NCBI GenBank assembly: GCA_018673925.1
Contig: JABHBL010000015.1
Span: 80,335-144,334 of the forward strand
Direction of reading: 5' to 3'
Origin: Fidelibacterota bacterium
Lineage (GTDB): Bacteria; Fidelibacterota; UBA8477; JABMPR01
Length of the DNA: 64,000 bases
Shown piece by piece: positions 35,182-44,593 of the stretch (the stretch's first letter is position 1; the number at the start of each line of letters is the position of its first letter). The position numbers were made by a program, and so were the translations under genes. Under the pieces are notes generated by a model that searched no databases, was not told where the DNA came from, and worked only from the letters and a program-made list of their open reading frames with translations.

Positions 35182-37866
35182 TCAACGCTTGACTGGATTA
35201 TCTGATTCAGTTTGGATTTTATATTTCTTGATGGCCTTGGCTACAACATCACCCTTTATAACATCCAGTTTTTGCAGCTGAAAAAGTGCTGAAACAACAA
35301 TTGAATAGCGATCAACCTCAAAGAACTTCCTTAACTCTTCCCTGGATTCACTTCTTCCGAATCCATCGGTACCCAATGCGATAAAAGGCTTATCAATAAA
35401 TATGGAAATCTGCTCAGCCACCAGTTTGATGTAATCTGATGCAGCAATCACAGGTCCCACCTTATCATGCATGAGTTCGCAGGCATAAGCTTTACGTCTT
35501 TCCTCAGTGGGATGGAGACGATTCCAGCGTTGGGCATCCTGAGCATCTAATCTTAATTCTGAATAACTCGTGACACTCCAGATGTCTGAGGTGACTTTCC
35601 ATTCCTTCTTGAGAATGTCTGCTGCGGCTTGAACTTCACCAAGGATTGCTCCAGAACCCATCAATTGGACATGCATATCCGCTTTGGCCTTGCCAGTACT
35701 TGATAACTGGTACATACCTTTGATAATGCCTTCTTCGGCTTTTTTGGGCATGGCAGGATGGACATATGGTTCATTCTCCAAAGTGATATAATAGAATTCA
35801 TCAATCTGGTCTTGCATCATGCGTTTCATTCCATGCTGAATAATGACTGCAATCTCGTAGGAATAGGCGGGATCATAGGCACGACAATTGGGTATGGTAG
35901 CAGCAGCCAGTAGACTGTGGCCATCCTGATGTTGAAGACCTTCGCCATTTAATGTGGTTCGTCCTGCCGTGGCTCCCAGGAGGAAACCTCTGGCGCGGAT
36001 ATCACCAGCCAACCAGAACATATCTCCCACTCTCTGGAATCCAAACATGGAGTAGTAAATGTAAAATGGCATCATGTTGACACCGTGGGTACTGTAGGAG
36101 GTTGCTGCTGAAACCCATGAGCTCGAAGAGCCTGCTTCAGTGATACCTTCTTCTAAAATTTGACCCTTGATATCTTCGCGATAATAAAGGTATTGATCTG
36201 AATCCACAGGATCATAGAGCTGTCCAACGCTGGAGTAGATACCCAAACTTCTAAATAGAGATTCCATTCCAAAGGTACGGGCTTCATCTGGAACGATAGG
36301 TACAACTCGTTTGCCCATGGTTTTGTCTTTGGTCAGCATCGACAAGATGCGTACAAAGGCCATGGTTGTGGATTGTGCTCGATCTCCCGTTCCCTCCAGA
36401 GCAGCTTTAAAGGCTGATAATGCAGGGGTTTTGGTAGGTTCGGCCGAGCTGCGACGGGCAGGAAAATGTCCACCCAGTGCTTCACGACGTGCTTTTAAAT
36501 ATTTTACTTCCTCTGAATTTTCATCGGGACGATAAAAGGGAGCCTTGGTGACCTCATCATCAGAAATGGGAATACCAAAACGGCTGCGGAAGGCTTTTAA
36601 CTCATTTTCATTCAGTTTCTTCTGGCCGTGGGTAATGTTTTTACCTTCACCAGCTTCACCCATTCCATAACCCTTCACCGTACTGGTTAGAATGACTGTA
36701 GGTTGATCCACATGAGCCAGTGCTTCTGAATAAGCTGCATAGACTTTGGCAGGATCATGACCACCCCGTTTTAATTTTTCCAGATCTTCATCACTGAGGT
36801 GATTTACCATCTCCAGCAGCTCTGGGTATGCCCCAAAGAAATGCTCACGGATATAGGCGCCACCTTCAACGATGTACTTGAGGATATCCCCATCCACGAC
36901 TTCTTCCATGCGCTTGGCCAGGATACCATCTTTGTCTTTTGCCAGAAGTTCATCCCATTCTGAACCCCAGATGACTTTGATAACATTCCAACCGGCACCA
37001 CGAAAGGCACCTTCCAGTTCCTGGACGACCTTGCCATTGCCACGAACGGGACCATCCAGACGCTGCATATTGCAATTCACCACAAAGATGAGGTTATCTA
37101 GCTTTTCTCGAGAGGCCAGGGTAATAGCTCCCAGGGATTCAGGTTCATCCATCTCACCATCACCCAGGAAAGCCCAGACTTTGCGATCACTCCTGGGAAT
37201 CAGTTCACGATTTTCCATATACCGCATGAAACGAGCTTGATAAATGGCCTGGAGAGGTCCAAGACCCATGGATACGGTCGGAAACTGCCAGAAATTGGGC
37301 ATTAACCAGGGGTGTGGATATGAAGATAGACCACCAGTTGGGGCTAACTCACGACGAAAGTTTACCAGATCCTGTTCACTGAGGCGACCTTCTAAAAAGG
37401 CGCGGGCATAAATTCCCGGTGAACCATGACCCTGAAAATACACGAGATCTCCACCAAACTCGTCGGTGGCTGATCGGAAAAAATGATTAAAACCTATCTC
37501 AAGTAGAGTTGCTGATGAAGCATAAGTCGAGATATGGCCACCAATACCATCGCTGGCTTTATTGGCTCGAACCACCATGGCCATGGCGTTCCAGCGTACG
37601 ATGGATTTGATGCGACGTTCAATATCTCGATCGCCTGGGAATTGGGATTGTTGGGAAACCGGAATTGTATTCAGATATGATGTGTTGGGACTGTAGGGAA
37701 GTCGCACACCATGTCGACTTGCATAATCGATAAGTTCATTTACCAGGAAATGGGCTCGATTTACACCCTCTTCTTCAAAGACAGCAGCAAGGGAGTCCAA
37801 CCACTCGCTAGTTTCCTGGGGATCAGTATCTTTATGAATATTTACACTAGCCACGGCATACCTCAA
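35182..37866 (-). CDS. aceE: Pyruvate dehydrogenase E1, homodimeric type
   Basis: The 894-residue enzyme is of normal length for the single-chain AceE type. FLGDGEMDEPES is the thiamine-diphosphate motif, GHGSPGIYARAFLEGRLSE is a conserved active-site stretch, and the C-terminal third has the TALGTDGFGRSE-like segment (here IALGTDGFGRSE). It decarboxylates pyruvate and acetylates the lipoyl group of E2. It is the first gene of the pdh cluster; the E2 gene follows after a 196-base gap that holds two REP-like hairpins. Confidence 0.96.
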   Translation of the reverse strand: MRYAVASVNIHKDTDPQETSEWLDSLAAVFEEEGVNRAHFLVNELIDYASRHGVRLPYSPNTSYLNTIPVSQQSQFPGDRDIERRIKSIVRWNAMAMVVRANKASDGIGGHISTYASSATLLEIGFNHFFRSATDEFGGDLVYFQGHGSPGIYARAFLEGRLSEQDLVNFRRELAPTGGLSSYPHPWLMPNFWQFPTVSMGLGPLQAIYQARFMRYMENRELIPRSDRKVWAFLGDGEMDEPESLGAITLASREKLDNLIFVVNCNMQRLDGPVRGNGKVVQELEGAFRGAGWNVIKVIWGSEWDELLAKDKDGILAKRMEEVVDGDILKYIVEGGAYIREHFFGAYPELLEMVNHLSDEDLEKLKRGGHDPAKVYAAYSEALAHVDQPTVILTSTVKGYGMGEAGEGKNITHGQKKLNENELKAFRSRFGIPISDDEVTKAPFYRPDENSEEVKYLKARREALGGHFPARRSSAEPTKTPALSAFKAALEGTGDRAQSTTMAFVRILSMLTKDKTMGKRVVPIVPDEARTFGMESLFRSLGIYSSVGQLYDPVDSDQYLYYREDIKGQILEEGITEAGSSSSWVSAATSYSTHGVNMMPFYIYYSMFGFQRVGDMFWLAGDIRARGFLLGATAGRTTLNGEGLQHQDGHSLLAAATIPNCRAYDPAYSYEIAVIIQHGMKRMMQDQIDEFYYITLENEPYVHPAMPKKAEEGIIKGMYQLSSTGKAKADMHVQLMGSGAILGEVQAAADILKKEWKVTSDIWSVTSYSELRLDAQDAQRWNRLHPTEERRKAYACELMHDKVGPVIAASDYIKLVAEQISIFIDKPFIALGTDGFGRSESREELRKFFEVDRYSIVVSALFQLQKLDVIKGDVVAKAIKKYKIQTESDNPVKR

Positions 37867-37929
37867 TCAATATTTGTAATGTTTTGTAATGGAATTTGGG
37901 AGAATAATTTGGAGTAACTCATACTAACG

Positions 37930-37944
37930 TGACTATAATAGTCA
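37930..37944. promoter_or_regulatory. Palindrome upstream of aceE
   Basis: TGACTAT-A-ATAGTCA is a perfect 15-base inverted repeat, 64 to 78 bases upstream of the aceE start. It has the form of a dimeric repressor site. It does not match the PdhR consensus. The subsequence ATAATAGTCA also occurs at 48897, upstream of the multihaem cytochrome gene. Confidence 0.35.
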
Positions 37945-38123
37945 TAAATCGTCCTACTGCAATAGCAATCGCAGGCTCTACACCGATTTATCTCTATTTT
38001 TTGTCTGATCTCTGATATCCCCACGATCACATCTAGGCTTTTTCCAACAACTGACAATCTAACCTGAAATTGATCATCTCCGATTTAAACTAGCACTGGA
38101 TCGAAACCCGGTGATAGTGGAAC

Positions 38124-39161
38124 CTATTTCTTGGATTTACGGGCTCGACGCTGGGTGAAATACTTCAGAGGGTTCAACCCAATGGCAATACTTCTTTTGA
38201 CGGACTGAGTATCTTCCTCATCTGATTGAGGTGTGAATTTATCCAAAGCCTTTTCAATTACCGTTCGGGTGGGATTGATGGCATAGCGTGAGAAATCAAT
38301 CGCTTTCTGTTTGGCTATATCGTTGAGTTGCTTCTTGATATGACGGATAGGTTCTTCCACGATAGCCTTGGTTGAGCTAAGGATCTCACCAGGGTCAGGT
38401 GAAAGGTCACGAGTTGACTCAATATAAGTCATTCTACAGTAGTTCTCTGTAATAAGCGAAATTCTCGACAAAAGCACAGCATTGGTAAAACCACCGGCAA
38501 TGGATATCATAACCTTATCAAAGAAGGGGATACTTTTCAGGGTTTCTGAGCCCAGTTTAGAAATAAGTTCCTCTACGGCGAATTCTACACCCTCCGAGCC
38601 ACCTATTGCTACTGAGTAATAGATCTGTTTCGCTATTTGCCAGAGATCTCGACCGGTTGCCCGACCGGTATAGAGTGTAAAAATTTCCTTAACCATATTC
38701 ACATTGGCTGAGAATATGAGTATAGCATCTATAAATCCATATTGAGAGACGGCACTACTATAGAATAAGTGTACCACATATTTGCGTCTGATCTCATCAC
38801 ATGCCCTGGACAGTTCTATTGAAGAGGACTCATAACGTTCAGCAATAGACCCGGTATGAGGAATCTCAAACTCGATTCCCTTGAGGTATTTATTTGAACT
38901 TCTTCGTTGGAGACGCATCTCCATGAGTTCCAACTCTTTGCGCCTCTTGCGAACAGGACCCGGGTCCCCACTGAGCCGACTAATCCTATAGAGTGGGACG
39001 ATGACAAAGTAGGCCAGGATGGCTATAAGCAGGACCAACACCAAATAACCAAGATATGGATTGGCAGTGTAGGCCAGGACATAGAAGTTGAGCATTTCCC
39101 GCAATATGAGATATGCGAAAAGGGCAATGACAAACAGGACAAGTCTTTTAAGCATCTTCAT
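38124..39161 (-). CDS. DUF697-like membrane protein
   Basis: The 345-residue protein has two membrane helices at the N-terminus (about 8-28 and 33-55), a charged linker, and a C-terminal half with hydrophobic segments. The part FIDAILIFSANVNMVKEIF and IPFFDKVMISIAGGFTNAVLLSR resembles the DUF697 (YcjF-like) family, often next to small GTPases, but no GTPase gene is adjacent. The basic C-terminal tail is cytoplasmic. Function unknown. Confidence 0.6.
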   Translation of the reverse strand: MKMLKRLVLFVIALFAYLILREMLNFYVLAYTANPYLGYLVLVLLIAILAYFVIVPLYRISRLSGDPGPVRKRRKELELMEMRLQRRSSNKYLKGIEFEIPHTGSIAERYESSSIELSRACDEIRRKYVVHLFYSSAVSQYGFIDAILIFSANVNMVKEIFTLYTGRATGRDLWQIAKQIYYSVAIGGSEGVEFAVEELISKLGSETLKSIPFFDKVMISIAGGFTNAVLLSRISLITENYCRMTYIESTRDLSPDPGEILSSTKAIVEEPIRHIKKQLNDIAKQKAIDFSRYAINPTRTVIEKALDKFTPQSDEEDTQSVKRSIAIGLNPLKYFTQRRARKSKK

Positions 39162-39197
39162 CGTGAAATCTAATTAAAGGTAGTGCGTGAATGTTAG

Positions 39198-39602
39198 TTA
39201 ATCAGAGTATCTACTGAGGAAGGGACCATATAGTTGATCCAGACCCAAAGTATGATCCATGAGCCAACTAGCCAAAAATTCAAGGACTTCTTCCAGGGTC
39301 ACGCCATCATTATTGGCAATTCTTTCCTGGTAACTAATGACATGGGCGAGTAAAGCTTCATGTTCCTCGATATGCTCATCCAACCCATCAAAGCCAAAAT
39401 GTTTCATCATGGCTTCTTCTGCTACAAAATGGAAGAGGGTATAGCTACGGAGTTGCTCCATGGTGTTCTTAATGACATTGGGGTCACTCTTGTCCTCCTG
39501 GGCAAAGATGAGCGAGTTAATCATTTCGAACAGAATCTTATGGTGCTGATCAAATTGTCGGATACCAACGCTGAAACGATCTTCCCAGACTAGAACCTGC
39601 AT
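39198..39602 (-). CDS. Bacteriohemerythrin
   Basis: The 134-residue protein starts VWEDRFSVGI and carries the di-iron ligands of hemerythrins: HH (20-21), His58, Glu62, His77, His81, His117 and Asp122. It binds O2 reversibly, for storage, delivery or sensing. I place the start at ATG 39602, where CGAGGAGA lies upstream; a longer frame to 39689 lacks a site. The gene stands alone. Confidence 0.92.
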   Translation of the reverse strand: MQVLVWEDRFSVGIRQFDQHHKILFEMINSLIFAQEDKSDPNVIKNTMEQLRSYTLFHFVAEEAMMKHFGFDGLDEHIEEHEALLAHVISYQERIANNDGVTLEEVLEFLASWLMDHTLGLDQLYGPFLSRYSD

Positions 39603-39837
39603 GTGTAGTTCTCCTCGATGATTTTGATTAAGATATATATTAACTTGTCCATCTGCAATGTGTGCAACAACAATTATTCTTAAAGCCATTCATGATTGAT
39701 TCAAATTTCGAGAAGTTTTTATTCCAATTGGATTAAGTATAAATAGTAATAATTGTTTTGCTTTTAGAGGTCTCCACAGTGTAAACTTATCCACGACTTA
39801 CACCGGTATGTGCGTAAATGTCTGGGGGTACAAAATT

Positions 39838-40257
39838 ATGAATATGCGACAATTATTATTATGCATTTTAATGTTTCCGATGCTCCTATCGGCCCAAATT
39901 CCTGATGTAAAAATCCCGTCAACCATAGAAAAATATTTCCACATGAACCGCAAAGGTCCGGAACTCGTTTCAGCCGAGGTATTCAACCACCATCAGTCTG
40001 GACGCACCATAAAATTAAAGATTATTGCAAGCCGCAGTAATAGCGGCAAGGATCTGGCCTTTGCCTTTGCAGCCGCTGCTGCTATTGCAAACATGGCTGA
40101 CCGTCCCATAGAGTTGTTATGGGTAGTGATGGATGTAAATTTCAAAGGGTCGGAAACCACAGTGGCTTTGGCTCCTGCCAATTGCACCATTGATGCCATC
40201 ATTTTAAAAAATACTGAAACTGAAAAATGGTGGAAGGATTGCCTGCAATTCCCTTAG
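39838..40257 (+). CDS. Small secreted protein of unknown function
   Basis: The 139-residue product has a signal peptide (about 1-18, ending LLSAQ) and a compact body with an alanine-rich helix (AFAFAAAAAIANMA). Two cysteines near the end could form a disulfide. I recognise no family. A frame to 39808 is also open, but the ATG at 39838 gives the signal peptide at the right place. A weak hairpin (40257-40276, stem GTTCAG) overlaps its stop and may end transcription. Confidence 0.6.
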   Translation: MNMRQLLLCILMFPMLLSAQIPDVKIPSTIEKYFHMNRKGPELVSAEVFNHHQSGRTIKLKIIASRSNSGKDLAFAFAAAAAIANMADRPIELLWVVMDVNFKGSETTVALAPANCTIDAIILKNTETEKWWKDCLQFP

Positions 40258-40298
40258 TTCAGAATTTTCACTGAACCACTTTATTCAATTTTAAAATA

Positions 40299-41561
40299 TC
40301 AGCTCTTATCACCTGATGAGTGGTAGGTTTGGACCTGGTTTCTACCCATTTCCTTGGCTTGATAGAGAGCTTGATCAGCATACTTTACAATAACCGTTTC
40401 ATCTTCGCAGTTTGATAGTGCTTCCCAATCAAGTCCGCAAACTCCCAGACTGATCGCTACCTGTAGATTCTGGTTGTCATCCGTGGTGATAACTTCAGCT
40501 TCTACGGCTCTTCGCATTTTCTCAGCAAATATTTCTGCACCTGATTCATCCGTCTCTGGCAAGAGGACGACAAATTCCTCACCCCCATAGCGAGCAAGGG
40601 TATCAGTGGCGCGAGCTTTTTCCTGTAAAACCTGGGCGACCCGTTTCAGGACCAAATCTCCAACCTGATGACCATATGTATCATTGAATTTTTTAAAGAA
40701 ATCTATATCCATCATAATGCAGGCCATATTTCTCTTGTGTCGGATGGATCTTGAATACTCCTGCGATAGCTTTTCAAAGAAAAATCGCCTGTTATGGAGC
40801 TGGGTTAACTCATCGGTTACAGCCAAGGCCTTTATCGCACTTTGATTCTGGGCGATTTTATGCATGAGTTGTCGAATAAACAGATAGGTAATTACCAGCA
40901 AAACAGTGAGAGAAAGTGTGCTCAGCATAAAAATGAGGATATTGTTCCAGCGTTGGGCACTTTCTATATCGGTGATATCAATATTGACACTAATTCCACC
41001 ACGAATATCACCTACCTGATAACCCTGCTCAGCATGGCATGTCAAGCAGCTTGCTTCAACTACAAGTGGTGCCATGTAACGGTATATTGTTTTTCCATCC
41101 TTTATGAATTTTTGAAATGCCTCAACTTCACCTTGTTCAAAAGACTTCAAGGCGTTGGTTTCGAAATCATCTGCCAGGTTGTCTGGATTTATTGGATTCA
41201 AACTGGTGATATGAAAAGAGTACAAACTATCCGTGATAGCAAGTTCAGAAATTTCACGGGTCATTAAAGCGGGGTTTTTTTGGGTATATACGGTACCATC
41301 GGAGCTTACAATGTCTGGATTATTTAAATACGGATTTGATAAGACCCCCTCTGTTTTTTCTACATAGAGGCCGTGATAATTGGCATTCCATCTTCTCGTG
41401 AGCAGGATATTGTCAAAATGAGATTTCGCCCTTGATTCAACCTCTCTGCTAAGTAGCTGGTTATTTTTTATGAATAGGCCAAGAATCATCCCAATTGTAA
41501 AAAGGGAGATGATCACAGTTATCCGACGGATAAATTGTTTCCAGAGTGATTTTAATTCCAT
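40299..41561 (-). CDS. Diguanylate cyclase with periplasmic haem-c (Tll0287-like) domain
   Basis: The 420-residue protein has membrane helices near 13-31 and 207-229 that enclose a periplasmic domain of the Tll0287-like/DUF3365 type with a c-haem motif CLTCH (172-176). The GGDEF domain reads GGEEF, and an RATD inhibitory site lies five residues before it, so it should make cyclic di-GMP under product control. The haem suggests a redox or gas input. With the hemerythrin nearby and the haem-bearing kinase at 13729 it adds to a set of redox sensors. Confidence 0.88.
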   Translation of the reverse strand: MELKSLWKQFIRRITVIISLFTIGMILGLFIKNNQLLSREVESRAKSHFDNILLTRRWNANYHGLYVEKTEGVLSNPYLNNPDIVSSDGTVYTQKNPALMTREISELAITDSLYSFHITSLNPINPDNLADDFETNALKSFEQGEVEAFQKFIKDGKTIYRYMAPLVVEASCLTCHAEQGYQVGDIRGGISVNIDITDIESAQRWNNILIFMLSTLSLTVLLVITYLFIRQLMHKIAQNQSAIKALAVTDELTQLHNRRFFFEKLSQEYSRSIRHKRNMACIMMDIDFFKKFNDTYGHQVGDLVLKRVAQVLQEKARATDTLARYGGEEFVVLLPETDESGAEIFAEKMRRAVEAEVITTDDNQNLQVAISLGVCGLDWEALSNCEDETVIVKYADQALYQAKEMGRNQVQTYHSSGDKS

Positions 41562-41675
41562 AATTCCCCCGAATCAGAGATTTATTGTGGTGATAATTAA
41601 TTATATCATTTCACGATAATATTACAACTGATAATCACGGATTCAGGATAAGATCAAAATAATGTGATCAGGGAT

Positions 41676-41687
41676 ATTGTGCACAAT
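41676..41687. promoter_or_regulatory. 12-base palindrome in a divergent intergenic region
   Basis: ATTGTGCACAAT is a perfect inverted repeat located midway between the divergent diguanylate cyclase and spermidine-synthase-like genes. It has the form of an operator for a dimeric regulator, but I do not recognise the family. Confidence 0.3.
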
Positions 41688-41803
41688 TTCATCATATCTC
41701 GATAGATGACCACTAGACTTACTCATAAACCATTCATCGAATCCCCTCTTCCCCATCACTGGAAGCACCTATATTTGATTTAATATTCAGTACTGAGGGG
41801 ACT

Positions 41804-44098
41804 ATGAATCATAAACCATCTTACACCATTGCATTACTATCATTTTCACTATTATCGCTTGAATTAATCTGGACCCGCATTCTAGCAGCGGAGTTCTTCT
41901 ACACCTTCGCTTTTCTGGTACTGTCCCTGGCCATTCTCGGTCTGGGGTTAGGGGCCTTGACCCTACGCTTGATCCCCAGGGTGGATACCATGAGCAGTAT
42001 GCGAAATAGCCTGCTACTGGGTGGGACAATGATCCTGATTGGTCCTCCCCTGGTCTATCGTCTGGGGATGAGCTTCTCAGCGCTCACAGGCAGTCTGGCC
42101 ATGTTGGGGAAACTCATACTGGTTATTCTCATTCTCAGCTCCAGTTTTTATTTCTGCGGCATCGCTCTGGCTATTCTTTTTAAACGCTTTCATGTCAATA
42201 TCTCCAATTTGTATATGGCTGACCTGCTAGGTGCTGGACTCGGGGTGGTCGGGGCCATCATATCAATGAATGTTTTCAGTACGCCAATGGCTGCTTTTCT
42301 GATCAGTATTCCCATTTTTGTCGCAGCCCTGCTCAATAGCGACAGGATGTTTAAGCTCATTCCCGCTGTACTGATCCTACTGGCCATGGTTGCCAGTTAC
42401 AATGGTCACTCCTTGCTAAAATCAGCAAAACCTGAACGGCTCCCCAGCATCTACCAACACTGGGATGCCATGGCACAGATTAAGATGTTCGCCTATCCCG
42501 GTGATGAAGCCAGAGGGATGGTAATTGACAATGCTGCTAATACACCTGTTTACGGATTTGACGGAGACTTCAGCTTGCCAGATAGCGGATCCGAAGATCT
42601 ATGGGGTATTCCGGCAGGTGATTTAATTCGTCAATTTGAATCCTGTAGATTTCTATCTCTGGGATCAGGAGGCGGTGCTGATGTCATTCAGGCACTGGTT
42701 GAGGGAGCTGCTGAAGTTCATGCTGTGGAGGTCAACCCATGGTTTAACAAAATGCTTACCGAAGGGGATCCAGCGGGTTATCTGAGTTCTTATACTGACA
42801 CCCTTTCATCTGACCTGATTACACTGCCTGAGTACACAAGTCAATTTTATAAAGATCCAAGAGTTACAGTGGTTTCGGAAGATGCGCGGGCATTTATTCG
42901 TCGTCACACCTCGCGTTTTGATGTGATCTATTCGTTGAGCTCCAATACCTTTTCTGCTCTGGCATCGGGATCATTTGCTCTGGCTGAAAATTACCTGTTT
43001 ACCACCGAAGCATTCCAGGACTATTGGACCGCTCTATCTGATTCAGGATATCTCATGATGGAGCATCAATTTTATATGCCTAGACTGGTGAGCGAAGCGC
43101 TTCTGGCTCTGGACAAATTGGGGGTTGAACAGCCTAAAACCCATATTGCAGTATACAATTTGCCCAACATGCGCCGGAAAGTTCTCCTGATGTCTAAAAG
43201 ACCATTGGAGACTGATTTTATGCAGATTGCCCTTAGAGATATCACCAGTAAGAACTACGACGATGTTCATCTACTCTTTCCAGCCGTGGATTCACTCCAG
43301 GATAATATTTACCAGAGAATTGTGGAACAGGGTTGGCAAGAGGTGGCAGATTCACTGGCTATTGATATTTCTCCCAATAATGATAATCGACCTTTTGCTG
43401 CTCAAATGGGATTGTGGAAGAATCTGAGTTTTGACAAAGATGCAAGATTGCTACCTTATGAATTCAGAGGCTTCCCGCTAACCAAAATGATTGTTGTGAT
43501 TATCATCCTGGTAGTCCTGGTTCTCATCTTCCCCATCACACTCATCCCATATTTAAAAAAGGGACCTGGTTTGTCCCTCAACCACTACGCCTATTTTGCC
43601 ATCATTGGATTTGCCTATATGTCAGTAGAGCTGATTCTTATGCAGCAATTTACCCTATTGGTCGGCCCGTCAACCTACAGTGTGGCTGCAATTCTCATGA
43701 CGTTGTTGATCACATCTGGCATCGGAAGTCGCTACTCCTCAACTTTTGAGTCAAAAATGGTTTTCCTGGCTATCATATCATGGCTTTTCCTCGATATAGC
43801 ACTATTCAAGTACTTTGTTTTACTCTTTGGAGATTTTGAACAAAGTGTGCGAATCGCTGCAACTATTATCCTGGTCAGTCCCTTAGGCTTCTTTATGGGG
43901 ATGCCCTTTCCCAAGGGCGTTCGACATGTTGGACCTCTCGTGGATTGGAGTTTTGCTGTGAATGGTGCGGCTTCCGTCCTGGGTTCAACAATGACTATTC
44001 TCATGGTTATTAGTTGGGGATTTTCCTTTGGTTTGACAATTGGTCTATTGAGCTATGCTACCGCTGGATTATTGATGTGGAAGAACTCGCCTGATTAG
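41804..44098 (+). CDS. Spermidine-synthase-like protein fused to membrane domains
   Basis: The 764-residue protein has about seven N-terminal helices, a soluble central domain (about 215-540) and about six C-terminal helices. The centre has an SAM/decarboxy-SAM-binding fold: LSLGSGGGADVIQALVEGA followed by VHAVEVNPW, and later EDARAFIRRH and YSLSSNTFSA, as in spermidine synthases. The usual substrate-gate residues are not clear, so the reaction may be different. Such fused membrane versions are common in environmental bacteria and their role is unknown. It stands alone. Confidence 0.72.
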   Translation: MNHKPSYTIALLSFSLLSLELIWTRILAAEFFYTFAFLVLSLAILGLGLGALTLRLIPRVDTMSSMRNSLLLGGTMILIGPPLVYRLGMSFSALTGSLAMLGKLILVILILSSSFYFCGIALAILFKRFHVNISNLYMADLLGAGLGVVGAIISMNVFSTPMAAFLISIPIFVAALLNSDRMFKLIPAVLILLAMVASYNGHSLLKSAKPERLPSIYQHWDAMAQIKMFAYPGDEARGMVIDNAANTPVYGFDGDFSLPDSGSEDLWGIPAGDLIRQFESCRFLSLGSGGGADVIQALVEGAAEVHAVEVNPWFNKMLTEGDPAGYLSSYTDTLSSDLITLPEYTSQFYKDPRVTVVSEDARAFIRRHTSRFDVIYSLSSNTFSALASGSFALAENYLFTTEAFQDYWTALSDSGYLMMEHQFYMPRLVSEALLALDKLGVEQPKTHIAVYNLPNMRRKVLLMSKRPLETDFMQIALRDITSKNYDDVHLLFPAVDSLQDNIYQRIVEQGWQEVADSLAIDISPNNDNRPFAAQMGLWKNLSFDKDARLLPYEFRGFPLTKMIVVIIILVVLVLIFPITLIPYLKKGPGLSLNHYAYFAIIGFAYMSVELILMQQFTLLVGPSTYSVAAILMTLLITSGIGSRYSSTFESKMVFLAIISWLFLDIALFKYFVLLFGDFEQSVRIAATIILVSPLGFFMGMPFPKGVRHVGPLVDWSFAVNGAASVLGSTMTILMVISWGFSFGLTIGLLSYATAGLLMWKNSPD

Positions 44099-44593
44099 GG
44101 TTAATTTTTCGATCAGGTTGATTTCTAGAAACATTAAAATCTTTTAATCTTTACGGGAGCACCCCTTACCTGCCAATTGGCTCACCTGCCAAAACCAACT
44201 CTTGCGAAGAGCAATCAACATCATTTTTCCAGTGACTATTGATTTTATTAACATTGGCTTATCCTAAGCTATCTTATTATTATTTTTGTTGTTACATCAC
44301 ATCAGGCATGTCTGATGTTTTGGATATTCCCGGACTATAGTCCCTTCATCAGTAGAGTGTGAAAAGCCTGCCCGTGACAATGCAAATCAATAGATTTCAT
44401 CTATTTAGGGCTAACAACCATTTCGATTCATACAGTAGTTTGGTATAAGATTTGTAAATATTATTCAGCATCATATGATACTGAATTTTAATCATAGCAA
44501 CCATGACATGACACTGAACGAATTGAGGTATAAACTCTCCAATTCACAGCTTCAGTCCATGTTTTCCCACTCAACAAAACTGGAGCGTAAAGC
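44099..44593. other. Intergenic region upstream of the sulfur operon
   Basis: This stretch of 495 bases lies between the spermidine-synthase-like gene and the SQR operon. It holds two direct copies of ACCTGCCAA (44168 and 44184, 16 bases apart) around a CCAATTGG palindrome, and a 17-base inverted repeat AATAGAT-TTC-ATCTATT at 44389-44405, about 190 bases before the SQR start. These may be regulator sites. I see no credible gene or terminator. Confidence 0.4.

Noticed and set aside
44366..44384. Sigma-54 promoter upstream of SQR (TGCCCGTGACAATGCA)
   Set aside because: The invariant GG at -24 is GC here, and it lies more than 200 bases from the gene.
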